NCBI RefSeq assembly: GCF_029168945.1
Contig: NC_083605.1
Location: 18,427,280-18,491,279 of the forward strand
Length of the DNA: 64,000 bases
From: Cannabis sativa
Lineage: Eukaryota; Streptophyta; Magnoliopsida; Rosales; Cannabaceae
Reading direction: 5' to 3'
The position numbers and the translations under genes were made by a program. Of the stretch, positions 11,924-23,746 are shown piece by piece. The number at the start of each line of letters is the position of its first letter. The first letter of the stretch is position 1. Under the pieces are notes generated by a model. It searched no databases. It was not told the origin of the DNA and was given only the letters and a program-made list of their open reading frames with translations.

Positions 11924-13709
11924 TGCAGCAGAATATAATGACTCCTTCCGTTCAGATATCTAGCCCTTGATTCCTTTCTGTAGCAGAGCATTATCAATAT
12001 CTGAACCTGGTTCTCTTTCTCTGATTCTTTAGTGCTAAAACTCCTTCTTGCTGAAAGTCTTTCTTCACAATCTTCCTCACTATGATTGAGGTATCACTTG
12101 CTGTGTGTGGGCACTACTCTAACACTAAGAATTTCGAAATTCAAGGAAGAAGAGAGAGAGGGAGTGGTCGGCCAAAGATAGGGAGAGAGAGAGGCTCAGT
12201 TTTTTCTGAATGAAAAGTCAGAAGAAAAGTGTGTAGAAATTTTGTGTAAATTTCGTGAAGCCTTCACTATCTATTTATAGCATTCCACTAGGGTTAGGTT
12301 TGAATTATTTGGCATTAAAATAATGAAAATATCAGAGGGAAAACCCTACAAAAGTGGCCGGCCCTATTCCGTATGGATTTTGGCCTCACTTTTTGCAATT
12401 TTGTAGTTTTATCTTTTCTGCATCTGATTTTCTCAAAAACGCCAATTTTCTAATTCAACCATTTAAATGCCAATTCTAACTATTTAATAACTATAAATAA
12501 TTATTAAATAATATTGTCATTTATCATATTTATTAATTCAACCATACAAAGTATCATAATTAACAAATATGCCCCTAAAACTCTTTCTTTACAATTTCGC
12601 CCTTACTTAGTGAAAAATTCACAAATAGACATAGTCTAATTTGAGAATTATAATTGATTAATCAAAACCAATTACATGAGTCTTACTAGTAATATTGTCT
12701 CAACTAGTGGGGGGACCATGGGTCTATATAATCGAGCTAGCAATAAGCAGATCAAGAATTTATAACCTAAATTCGCTGACTTATTAATTCTTCGTTGAAT
12801 CCACCCATAGAACTTAGAATTTCACTCTCAGTATATAGAATGCTCTATATGTTCCACCATATAGACACATCATTAGTTATCCATTGTTATAATCCTAATT
12901 TGATCAATGATCCTCTATATGAATAATCTACATTGTAAAGGGATTAGATTACCGTTACACCCTACAATGTATTTTATCCTTAAAATACTTAACCCCGTAT
13001 AAATGATATTTCAGCTTATGTGAAATGAGATCTCCACCATTTATTTTCGTTTTGTCAAGCTCGAAGGAGATCATCCTTTACTTACTATTCGTCAGATAGA
13101 AGCTATAGATTTCATGTTTATGTTAGCGCTCCCACTCAATTGCACTACCGTGTTCCCAAAATGTACGTATCACCCTGACCTAAAAGTAGGCTTAACTAAC
13201 AAATCAAAGAACACGAATAGCCTCCTGAGATTGAGCCTAATCATATCAGGATTAAGATCATATGATCTAGGATCAACTAGGCAATATTGACTTGAATAGA
13301 TATTACGGTAAGTTTAATAAATCTAAGTCAAAGTTCAATATCGGTCCCTTCTGATGCATACTCCATGCATCCAACCTGAGCTTTACTTTAACCAATGCTC
13401 TGGAATGAACATAGCATTTCTCCAAATGCAAGTAAACTCTGTTGTAGATTATCATATCAGTAAAACCCTATGTCTGATAAATCTAGGAAACTTTATTCAC
13501 ATAGTCATGTTTACTTTTCAATGTGTTGACAGCACAATAAACAGGATCAAGTATGTGAAAAGGGTTTCAGATGAATTCATACATTATGTACATATAATCA
13601 TGAAAAAAATCATGTGAACCATGCAACATTAAATGTTATTTCTGATCTATATTAATAAGTAAATCTGATTATATTGAAATGAGTTTTATTTAGGGCATAA
13701 AACCCAACA
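11924..13709 (-). repeat. 3' LTR of element C, truncated
   Basis: It begins inside the LTR at TGCAGC, equivalent to 30371 in the 5' LTR, and ends with GGGCATAAAACCCAACA. Length is 1786 bp, the same as the matching part of the 5' LTR. The missing 123 bp went in the deletion that also removed B's internal region. Confidence 0.88.
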
Positions 13710-13720
13710 AACTCCCACTT
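13710..13720 (-). other. Polypurine tract of C
   Basis: The reverse complement reads AAGTGGGAGTT and abuts the 3' LTR, identical in wording to those of Z, E, D and B. Confidence 0.8.
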
Positions 13721-15579
13721 GCACTAATATAAAACAAAAAAGTGCATTTCAAATAATCTCAACACCTTGATATACTAATCAAGTGTAGTAGTAGTAAACT
13801 CCTCGTACTAGGATCTGAAAGGTTGAATTAAACACAACCTTTTCTCCACCATTACTCTTCCTTAATCACATAATCATTAATAATGTGAAATTCATCTCTA
13901 TATGTCTACTCTTCTTGGGATACTGGATTCTATACCTTTGGCAACTACTTTTGGTTAATCAGGAAATTAACACTAGTAGTTAAGGCATTTTGGAATGGTG
14001 CCAAAGGTGTATAGAACTTTCCTTAGACTGAATAAGTATCTTTCCTGCAATTTTAACATTCAATCCCTTTCTGGTAGACCCAGAGACTTCAGATAGGTTT
14101 TTACACTTCTCCAAAATCACTATTCCACCCCCAGAGTAATCACCATCTTATCAGAAAGATTTTCTAGCACAAAGGCAAATTTCGAAATCTGATGTGGTGT
14201 AGTCTAGGAGTTTTAAACACACCCTTATAGACTAACATATAGTTCCTCTTCTTAATCTTAAGATTTACTTGATTGTCTTCCAATGTTCTTCTCCTGGATT
14301 AATCTGATACCTACTCATTACTCCCACTCAACAGAAGGTGTCTGGTCTAAGGCATACAAAAGCATATCTAAGACCTCTCACTGTTGATTTAAGAAATTCT
14401 TTCATGGCTTTATCTTTTCTGGAATAGTTGAGACTTTTCCTTAGATAAATAAAATTTATGTCTAAGAAGTTGTGAAGCTTCTATAGATTGCCATTAGAAA
14501 TAAAATGCTTCAGCATCTAACTAAAGTAAGTTGCTTGCATTAGAGTAAGTAATTACCAGGTATACCACAAGCCATAGGTTTAGATAAACTCAAACCTATA
14601 ATACTAGGAACAGGAAGTTTTGTTAAGTCCATTGGATAGACTTATACACGAACTTCCTTTTATGTCCTTGTAATAGAAAACTTTAGGTTATTCCATGTAA
14701 ATGGATTAAGCCATAGTTCTATTGGCTTTTCTTCTTAGTTTCTTATTTTGACAATCCATTACTTGTTTAAACTCACAATGGATTTTAATCACTAGTGTCT
14801 CCCAAGTTATAAGAAGGTGAGTTTTTTAGAAACTCTCCCACTACGACAAGGTACCGTGAATTATGTCTAAAAAACAAAAAAAAAACAAAAAAACTAAATG
14901 GTATTGATCTCTTTGGTTGTGACAAGACAACAGAGGCAGTGGGATCATCATATGTCAAATAAGATGATAGAACACTTTTGGAATCAAGAAATAAATATCC
15001 CCTTTATTTGCTACTTTATTTTCAGACTTAGTCATTATCTTAGAAAAGTAGTATTTGTTTGAACAAACACTTTCTTATCTATTGACTATGGGATGGTCCA
15101 CCCCTAATCACTTAGAATAGCTAACAAACCATGGTTAACAGTTCTAGCTTTTCTTAAGATTTTGATTAGGTCATCCATGAATCTAGTAATGATTTACATT
15201 AAGTATACAACCATTACATCATTCTGAAATTGTATTACCATAGAAGGATTTAGGCAACGACTAGTAACTAATCATCAATATGCAAATCGAAATTTCTGGG
15301 GAGGTAAGTTTGGATATAATTCAAAAATCAATTTAATGATCTTTGAGCTGCATATCTATTAACTATTTCTCCACCCCTATCAGTTCACAAGATCTTTAAC
15401 CACTTACCTTAATGGTTTTAACCATTGCTAGAAATTTATGAAATTTTTCAAACATTTCAAATTTCTTTGCATAAGGTAATATCTAGAGTGATCGTTTTAA
15501 GAATACAACTAAAAACTCATATCCACCCCTGAATGTACATCCATCTGCGAATGAGATGAACTACTTTCATTGGATATAG
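13721..15579 (-). pseudogene. Collapsed copia pol of element C, main part
   Basis: On the minus strand this aligns along its length with the collapsed pol of Z. Examples are the polyprotein tail near 13750-13870, a CCTAATCACTT-like segment near 15100, and GCATATC near 15350. It is about 1.9 kb, with stops throughout. Element E interrupts it at 15580, and it resumes at 25624 after TSD TATAG. The shared shrinkage with Z argues for copying after decay. Confidence 0.75.
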
Positions 15580-16163
15580 TGTTGGGTTTTATGCCCTAAA
15601 TAAAACTCTATTTCAATGTAATCCAGATTATTCAATATCAATAAAGTAACTGAAGTAATTTTTCATTCACTTGTGTATGTTTTGGTTCACTTAATCAATT
15701 GCTTGTCTATTTGATTTATAAATTCATCCAAACCCCTTTTCACATACTTGATCATGTTTATTGTGTTGTCAACACAGTGGAAAATGAACATGACCATGTG
15801 AATAAAGTATTCCTAGATTTATCAGAACACTGGGTTTTACTGATATGATAATCTACAACAGAGTTTACTTACATTTGGAGAAATGTTATGTTCTTTCCAG
15901 AACATAGGTTAAAGTAAAGCTCAGGTTGGATGCATGGAGTATGCATTGGAATGGACCGATATTGAACTTTGAATTAGATTTTGAAACTTACCGTAAACAT
16001 CTATTCAATTCAATATCATAAGTTGATCCTAGATCACATGATCGAAATCCTGATATGGTTAGGCTTAATTTCAAGAGTATTATTCGTGTTCTTGGATTTG
16101 TTAGTTAAGCCTAATCTTTAGTCTGGGCAATACATACATTTTGGGAACACAGTAGTGCGATTG

Positions 16164-16171
16164 AGTGGGAG
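16164..16171 (+). other. PPT-like AGTGGGAG inside the LTR
   Basis: TTGAGTGGGAGCGCTAAC in mid-LTR shares the core AGTGGGAG with the polypurine tract next to the 3' LTR. The segment is conserved in the other LTRs in both orientations, for example 9580 and 31575 on the minus strand. A role in reverse transcription is only a guess. Confidence 0.3.
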
Positions 16172-17013
16172 CGCTAACATAAATATGGAATCTATAGCTT
16201 CTATCTGGCGAATAGTAAGCAAAGGGTGATTTCCTTCGAGCTTAACCAAACGAGATTAATGATTGAGTACTCATTTCACTTAGTTGAAATATCATTTATA
16301 CAGGGTTAAGTGTTTTAAGGATAAAATACATTGTAGGGTGTTACGGTAATTTAGTCCCTTTACAGTGTAAATCATCCATATAGAGGATCATTGATCACAT
16401 TAGGATTATAACAATGGATAACTAATAATGTGTCTATATGGTGGAACATATAGAGCATTCTATATACTGAGAGTGCAATTCTGAGTTCTATGTGTAGATT
16501 CAACGAAGAATTAATAAGTCGGTGAATTTAAGTGGTAAATTCTAGATCTGCTTATTGGAAGCTCGGATATATAGACCCATGGTCCCCTCACTAGTTGAGA
16601 TGATATTACTTGTAAGACTCATTTAATTGATTTTAATTAATCAATTAAAAAAATCTCAAGATAGACTTGTCTATTTGAGAATTTATCACTTATTAAGGGC
16701 AAAATAGTAAATAGAGATTTTCAAGGGCATATTTATTAATTAGGAAACTTTAATTAGTTTCATTATTAATAAAATAAATGACAATATATTATTTGATAAT
16801 TAATTTTAATTATTAAATAATTAGATTTGACATTTATGTGGTTGAACAAAGGAATTGGCAGTTTTTGACAAAACAGGAAACTATCAGTGTAGGAAAAGGA
16901 AAGTTAGAAAAGTGGCAAGCCTTGTTTCCACAATGCCTAGACCGGCCACTTAGCTTCCTTTTCTCTTTGATTTTTTCAATTCCAAATGTCAATCATAGTC
17001 CTGGGTGGTCTTC

Positions 17014-17021
17014 TATAAATA
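17014..17021 (+). promoter_or_regulatory. TATA box in the E 5' LTR
   Basis: TATAAATA, followed by a CT-rich transcribed region. The same box is at 25181-25188, 33501-33508, 43525-43532 and 50407-50414 in the E 3' LTR and the three D LTRs. Confidence 0.7.
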
Positions 17022-17337
17022 GAAGGCAAAGGCTTCAGAGTTGAACACAACTGTACAACCTTTTCACAACATTATTCTGAAAGAATTTTCTCTCAGAAAA
17101 TTCTCTCTGAGCCGCCACCCTCTCTCTCTCTTCCTTCACTGTTTCGAAAAGTATAAGTGCTAGAGTAGTGCCCACACACATCAAGTAATACCTCAATCAT
17201 AGTGAGGAAGGCTGTGTAGAATTCAGAAACAACAAAGAAGGACTATCGGGCTCAGATCTTGATTATACTCTGCTACAGAAAGGAATCAAGGGTTAGAGAT
17301 CTAAGTGGGAGGAGACATATATTCCGCTGCAATCACT

Positions 17338-17342
17338 GTAAG
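17338..17342 (+). promoter_or_regulatory. Putative splice donor in the LTR, upstream of the PBS
   Basis: CACT|GTAAGATT fits a plant 5' splice site moderately well. It lies about 320 bp after the TATA box and 119 bp before the LTR end, in the same place in every LTR examined (AATGTAAGG in B, C and H). Paired with the acceptor at 20070-20071, it would remove about 2.7 kb including the PBS. Confidence 0.4.
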
Positions 17343-17456
17343 ATTTCTGATACTCTTATGTGTTTAATTTCCTATCGTTTTAGAAGTTCATATTTAGGTT
17401 GTTAAATCAACATACTTGTGAGTAGATCTAAGATCCTGGTAAAATAACTTCCAACA

Positions 17457-17475
17457 ACTGGCACCAGAGCCATGG
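17457..17475 (+). other. PBS of element E
   Basis: ACTGGCACCAGAGCCATGG directly follows the LTR. TGG..CCAGAGC is close to the TGGTATCAGAGC complement of plant initiator-methionine tRNA used by many copia elements. Confidence 0.85.
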
Positions 17476-17716
17476 TAATTGATTTGCTTACAAGAAATTT
17501 GGACTTAAAATAATTTGCTTGTTTTTTTGGATGGTATCATGTTGCTTTGAGTGTCATATTGATGTTGGATTGTTGTTTGTGAATTCTGGGAAAAACGGTT
17601 ACTGTTCTGATTCTGTAATTATTTTTGTTGGATAGTTTGGAAAATTCTAAGCAATTTACTTTTTTACAGAACTCGATTTCGATTTAATTTGAATTAGTTA
17701 TGAATTTTTGAAAATT

Positions 17717-17850
17717 GGAAAAATCGGGGTGACGAGCAACCTCATCACGCGCGCGGAATGGCTGCCTGCAGCCTTCCTGCGCCGTGTTTTCTCGGCCACT
17801 CACCCCAGAAACGCGCGCGGATGGGCATGCATGGCATGCCATCCGTACAG
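17717..17850 (+). other. GC-rich island in the E leader
   Basis: This CpG-rich block, including CGCGCGCGGAATGG and GCATGCC segments, stands out from its AT-rich surroundings. D unit 2 has a corresponding block at 44244-44370. The flanks are almost identical between the two elements, while the block itself differs at many positions. C has an even more different block near 29865-29985. Confidence 0.5.
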
Positions 17851-18840
17851 TTCATCCATTTTTTCAATTTTTTTGATTTTTCATGCTATTTCATGGAATT
17901 AAATTCCGATTTTTTGTATAGTTTTGTATGTTGATTTTTGTTTTTCAAATTTCAAATCTAATTATCAGAAATAAATTAATTTTATTTTTTTAAATTAATT
18001 TTAGATATTAGTGTAATTTGATTTTAAAAATAGGAAAAATCAAGTTTTGCTTACCTTTTTTCTTATTTCCTTTAAAATTTGATTATTTTATTTTTTTTAA
18101 GGTCAGATATTAATTTTTTTTTGGTAACTTGACCTTAATTAAAATAAGATCAAAATAATCATGATAATTTTAAAAGAGGAAATAAGGTATTTTTGTTAAC
18201 TTTTAAATTTTGTCATTTTTTAATTAAATTAAATTGTAAAACAAGAAAAGGGTATGTATTTACCATTTTCTATTTTATTATTTAATTTATTAAATAACAT
18301 GAAATTTAAAAGGAAAGTTAGCAATTTAATTTTGAAATGACATTTAGGTTACCCAAAACCTAATTTTTCAAAATGGTAGGTTTAATTTTAATTTTATTTT
18401 CGAAATAAATGTTTAAAATTAAATAAATCCTACATCCAACTATCCAAATCTAACCTTGTTGCAGGAGTATGTGTTTTAGATTGTTTGTAAGTTTTCTAAA
18501 ACCTATTATTGCTTGATCTAAATTGCCTTGGTTAACTTGATGATAGATCCCATGATCTAATTTTTAACCAAAGGTTCAATTGATGATAGATCATGTAAAT
18601 AATTTGTAACAGGTAATTTTTGCAAACTTCTTTCATCTGTGTATGACCGAGCAACATGATAGGATCCATCCAAATGTGTATGCCTGTGTGAGCCTATATG
18701 TTTAATTTCTATTATAGATACATATAGGTTGTTGTTGCTAAATAAAATATCATAACTAATAGATTTTATTTAGGCTCATTTAGTAGTGAGCCTATTAAAT
18801 TTATAACAGTTATTCATTTTAAGGTTAAATTCCTCTCTTT

Positions 18841-18934
18841 TGGGCCTTGTGTGAGAGTTGGGAGCCTTAGAAGTGGGTACGACATACTGGACCCAGCCCC
18901 CCCTCACATGAACAACCCCAATTGTGAAGGCCCA
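18841..18934 (+). other. Conserved leader stem-loop (E copy)
   Basis: TGGGCCTT at 18841-18848 pairs with AAGGCCCA at 18927-18934, and GTGTGAG pairs with CTCACAT inside. The wording between the arms, including GTGGGTACGACATACTGG, is nearly the same as in Z. Confidence 0.5.
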
Positions 18935-19581
18935 TTTGCCTGATTTGGATAACTGTGCTAGGTTAATTATATTAGTTTGACCTAATAAAAAATTGATTAG
19001 CAACATAATTAATTTCATTCTTCCTTGAAATTAATTTAAGAAAAACATAGTTTGAATAGTTATATTCTGGAAAGCTATATGTATTTTTCTTGTTTTTAAT
19101 TAAATATGGAATTATAACCATATAAATTCTTTCTGAATCTTAATTTTATAATTTCATTAAATATTCCTATTTAAGTTGAGATTTAGTTAAATCTATCAAA
19201 TCAACTTAGATTTGAATATTTTTGAATTTCCTATTATAAATTAAGTTGAGGAATTTTGGGAATTGGTTATTAAGATTCTTTAGATATTTTTTTTAAGTTG
19301 ATATTTTATAAATATGGGAACGTAAAATGGAATATCTTCTAAATTAAGTGGTTACTACTTAATTGGTAATATTTAATTAAGTCATTGGTTGAAGAATATT
19401 TTAAGTTGGGTATTTAGATTTTTCTAAACAACTTAAATAAGAAATTTTTTAAAATTATTCCATTTTTGAAATTTAATTAAAGTTTTTACTTTAATTTGTA
19501 ATATTTCATTATTGAGATATGGAATATAAATGATTAAACAAAATACATTGTTAAATAATGAGCTTTAATCAAGAGAAATTC

Positions 19582-19927
19582 GATCTCCATTGTTGGTTTT
19601 ACATAGCTATTGTTTTAGTGAGTAATCCTCCCTAATGGAGGAACGTTCATTAGCAAGTTAGCGCCGTTTAATCTCGAAAGATAAGTATTCTCATAAGTTT
19701 TTTTTATATGGTTCATGACCACCCTAATGGTGGCGACTATATAAGACTTACAAGAATGCGAAACAATGGTAGAAGCTCATAAGATAGAATTGCCTTGACT
19801 CTCGCCTAAACGGGACAACGCTGAATTCCAATCTTGATCGAATAAAAGGTTGCTAGAATGTTTGACATTTTAGATGAATTGACAACTCTATTCAATGGAT
19901 GATGCTTTGACTCTCGCCTAAACGGGA
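19582..19927 (+). other. Leader hairpin module (E copy)
   Basis: CCTCC-CTAAT-GGAGG lies at 19627-19641 and CCACC-CTAAT-GGTGG at 19719-19733. TCTCG-CCTAAA-CGGGA occurs at 19800-19815 and 19912-19927. Order and spacing match Z copy 1. The second stem is one pair longer here than in Z. Confidence 0.6.
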
Positions 19928-20060
19928 CACTGTATCAGTTCGTTGGAAACCTTGGAAAATAAACTATGTTAGATTTAGTATTTTTATAACATATGTGATT
20001 GTTTGTTTTCTGAACCTGTGTATGAATTTATAGAACCAAAAACCTTACTTCTGTTTATTG

Positions 20061-20071
20061 ATATGTTGTAG
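20061..20071 (+). promoter_or_regulatory. Putative splice acceptor before the E gag
   Basis: A T-rich stretch ends in ATATGTTGTAG, and the gag ATG follows after seven bases. Equivalent sites are seen in D unit 2 (46573-46574), H (36255-36256, minus), Z (3438-3439) and C (near 26461, minus). It is predicted from sequence only. Confidence 0.4.
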
Positions 20072-20078
20072 TGCCAAT

Positions 20079-23000
20079 ATGAATAACCCTCATCCCGATC
20101 CACTCCTAGTTAGTATCTTTGCAAAAGAACTCAATAGTGTGAAAATGCATCCTAGTAGTTGCATTAACTCGCACCTATTGTTGATGAATCTGAAATTCCA
20201 AAAGGCAAATCTACTAGGAATTGATTTATCAAAGGAACAATGGGTAAAACTCATACTTTATAGTCTTCCTCAGGAGTATAACAGTTTTGTTCTATATTAC
20301 TTATTGAACAATCCTAACTCTTTCAACATGGACAAACTCGAGACTGAGTTAAGGGCCCATGAGCGGAATCTGATTGCAATGAGACCTCCTGGTATTGCAA
20401 GCTTTAATCAGAGGAAGAAGATTAAGCATGAGGGCTCTAACAAAGCTGCTTCTTCAAGTACAATTATCAGACATCATTTTCTATGTGCGACTTGTAATGG
20501 AAAGGGACATAAAGAAGAATAATGTCCCAGGCTTCTAGACAATTCAAAAGAAGGTGATGCTTTTGTATTTGAATCATGTGTTTTAGAGAACGACAAATTC
20601 TCCTGGATTGTTGATTCTGGATCTACTAACCATGTATGTTCTTCATTGCAGCTGCTTGAAACTTGGGAGAATCTTCACCCAGATGAGTTAAAGCTTAAAG
20701 TTGGAAATGGCGAGTTGGTATCAGTTAAAGCAAGAGGAACAGCCCGAATCAAGTTTAATTCTAAGAAGTTTTTACTTTTAGAGAATGTTTTATATATTCC
20801 CAATTTTAGTAGAAACTTGATTAGCGTTTCATGTTTACAGACACAATTTTATATATTGAATTTTTCGAGTTCAAATTGTTCAATTTCTCGTAATGGAATT
20901 TATATATGTGTTGCAAACATGGAACGAGGGCTTTATGTTTTAAGACCTGATACTCAAATCTCACTAAATACTGAACTTTTCAATATAGCTAAACCTAGAA
21001 GCCTTCAGTGAAAAGAGATTGATAATGATGATCAAACTTATCTATGGCATTTACGTTTAGGTCATATAGGTTTTGATATAATCAATAGGCTAACCAAAGA
21101 CGGTCCATTGAAAAATGTCGTCTTAGGAGAACTGCCAGTCTGCAAGTCTTGCCTAGAAGGAAAAATGACCAAACGTTCTTTCTCTGCGAAGGGAGAGCGT
21201 GCCAAAGAACCCCTAGGGTTAGTACATTCAGATGTTTGCGGACCGCTGAATGTAAAAGCCAGAGGAGGTTATGAGTATTTCTCCACTTTCATTGACGATT
21301 TCTCTAGATATAGTTTTCTTTACCTAATGCAAAAGAAATCTGAAACATTTGAAAAGTTTCAGGAATTTCATGCTTTGGCTCAAAACCAATTAGGTAAAAC
21401 ATTAAAGATCTTGCGAACTGATGGGGGTGGAGAATATATGGATATGCAGTTCAAAGATCATTTAATTGAACTTGGAATTGAATCCCAATATACTGCCCCA
21501 AGCACTCCACAGCAGAATGGAGTTGCAGAAAGAAGAAATCGCACTCTCTTAGAAATGGTTAGGTCTATGCTGAGTTATTCAACTCTGTCTACGTCCTTCT
21601 GGGGATATGCGATTCAAATGGCAAACGACATTTTAAATGTTTTTCCATCTAAAGCAGTCCCTAAGACACCCGTTGAACTATGGAAAGGTCGCACACCTAG
21701 TTTGCGACATTATAGGATTTGGGGGTGCCCTGCTCACGTCTTAAGAAAGAAAGAAGGAAAACTGGAATCGCGAACTGAAGTTTGCATGTTTGTCGGAAAT
21801 TCTAAAGACACTAGGGGTGGATTGTTCTATAGTCACAAGGATAACAAAGTGTTTGTTTCTACAAATGCTACTTTCCTTGAAGATAACTATATGAAAGACA
21901 ACAAACCGAAAAGTGAAATTGTATTAGAGGAAATGCTCACAGATACTGTTCCTTCAAATGTACCATCTTCTTCTACTCAAGAAGAGGAACATCCCACTCC
22001 CTCAGTTGTAGCAACTGAGAAAACTACTACTAAAGCTCCTGTTCAGAAGGTCACCGCTCCTCGTCGTAGTGGGAGGGTTTCTACAAAACCATCTCGTTAT
22101 GGCTTGGATGGTGAAATCAATATGGTCGTTGGTGACGGTATTGATGACGACCCATTAACCTATAAACAGGCAATGGCAAGTCCGCAACGGAAGCGATGGT
22201 CAGCCGGTATGGATTCAGAAATGGATTCCATGAAAAAGAACAAAGTCTGGGAATATGTAGAACCACCTGATGATTTTCGTCCAATTGGATGTAAATGGGT
22301 CTACAAGAAGAAAATAGGTGCTGGAGGAGAAGTCGAAACTTTCAAAGCTAGACTGGTCGCCAAGGGTTATACCCAAAGAGAAGGTGTGGACTATGAGGAA
22401 ACTTTTAGTCCTGTTGCCATGCTCAAATCCATCCGAATTCTTCTCTCCATAGCTGCCGCTTTAGATTATGAAATTTGGCAAATGGATGTCAAGACAGCCT
22501 TTCTTAATGGGCTTCTTGAAGAAACCATCTATATGGAGCAACCAGAAGGTTATGTTCTTCCTGGGCAGGAGAATAAAGTTTGCAAATTAAATAGGTCCAT
22601 ATATGGACTTAAGCAAGCTTCTCGCTCATGGAATAAAAGGTTTGATGAAATCATCAAAACCTACGGCTTTCATCAGAATGAAGATGAACCTTGTGTTTAC
22701 CAACTCAAGGAAAACCAAGTAGTAGTATTCCTGGTCCTTTATGTTGATGACATTTTGATCATTGGAAACAATGTCAAGAAAATGACTCACATCAAGGAAT
22801 GGCTTGACACTCAATTCGACATGAAAGACTTGGGTGAGGCAGCCTATGTTCTTGGTATTCAGATTGTCAGAAACCGAAAGAACAGATCCCTTGCTCTCTC
22901 TCAAACAGCTTACATTGACAAAGTTCTAGAGAGATTTTCCATGACCAATACCAAAGGGGCAAACATGCCCTCTAGACATGGTATCCGTCTATCTAAGGAA

Positions 23001-23717
23001 CAGTGTCCTACTGATCCTCAAGAGATAGAAGACATGGCAAAAATTCCTTATGCTTCTGCAGTTGGAAGTCTAATGTATGCTATGCTATGCACTAGACCTG
23101 ACATCTGCTATGCAGTTGGAATCGTGAGCAGGTATCAGTCAAATCCAGGACGGGTACATTGGAATGCTGTTAAGTATATTTTGAAATACTTAAAGAGTAC
23201 AAGAGATTATGTATTAGTCTACAAGGGTGGTGCTTTAAATCCCTTAGGCTATACAGACTCAGATTTCCAGGGATGTCTTGAAGACAGGAAATCTACATCT
23301 GGGATGGTGTTTACTCTTGGGGGTGGAGCAGTGGTTTGGAGAAGTGCTAAACAAACTGCGATTTCGGATTCTACCATGGAGGCAGAATACATAGCTGCGG
23401 CTGAAGCAGCTAAAGAGGTTGTCTGGCTTAGGAAGTTCTTCACCAGTCTCGGTGTAGTTCCTGGAATGGAAAGGCCTCTAGTCCTGCTTTGTGATAACAC
23501 TGGAGCTATAGCCAACAGTAAGGAACCTCGGAGCCACAAGAGAAGTAAGCATATAGAAAGAAAGTATCATATTATCAGAGAACATGTGGCAAGAGGGGAT
23601 GTACTGGTGGAGAAAGTGGACACACAGGATAACTTGGCCGATCCATTCACCAAAGTCTTGGCAGTAACTTCATTCGAAAAGCACCGTCAGAATTTAGGAT
23701 TAATTGAAATGTACTGA
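20079..23717 (+). pseudogene. Copia gag-pol polyprotein of E, two in-frame stops
   Basis: One frame of 1212 codons from ATG 20079. In order: a short gag (1-135) resembling only the C-terminal part of a UBN2-type gag; a zinc knuckle CX2CX4HX4C (C136, C139, H144, C149); aspartic protease DSGS at 179; the pre-integrase HH-CC region (about 320-365); integrase D385, D448, E484 (DD35E spacing); RT with D803 and YVDD 888-891; RNase H from about residue 1055. The stop at 20520-20522 falls inside the zinc knuckle and the one at 21009-21011 lies before the pre-integrase domain. D unit 2 has sense codons at both. From 21108 the frame is open for 869 codons, so integrase, RT and RNase H look intact. The protein would act in virus-like particles and carry out reverse transcription and integration. 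Confidence 0.92.
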
Positions 23718-23735
23718 TTTGTTTTATATTAGTGC

Positions 23736-23746
23736 AAGTGGGAGTT
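23736..23746 (+). other. Polypurine tract of E
   Basis: AAGTGGGAGTT lies 19 bp after the polyprotein stop and abuts the 3' LTR. Confidence 0.85.

Larger units (their letters stand above)
15580..17456 (+). repeat. 5' LTR of element E
   Basis: 1877 bp from TGTTGG to CCAACA, equal in length to the 3' copy. It contains the TATAAATA box (17014-17021) and the GTAAG donor-like site (17338-17342). Between the TATA box and the donor there is no ATG, so the leader exon would not trap scanning ribosomes. Confidence 0.93.
17476..20078 (+). other. Leader of element E, non-coding
   Basis: 2.6 kb of mostly AT-rich sequence with many ATGs and no long frame. It contains a GC-rich island (17717-17850), the conserved long stem (18841-18934) and the hairpin module (19582-19927). 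It ends with a T-rich stretch and TTGTAG immediately before the gag start. Confidence 0.8.

Noticed and set aside
13354..13617. Frames of 60-90 codons recurring in several places (for example 10136-10351, 13354-13617, 31873-32055, 55350-55565)
   Set aside because: They recur because they lie in homologous LTRs, on either strand, and have no coding character. They are LTR sequence, not a conserved small protein.
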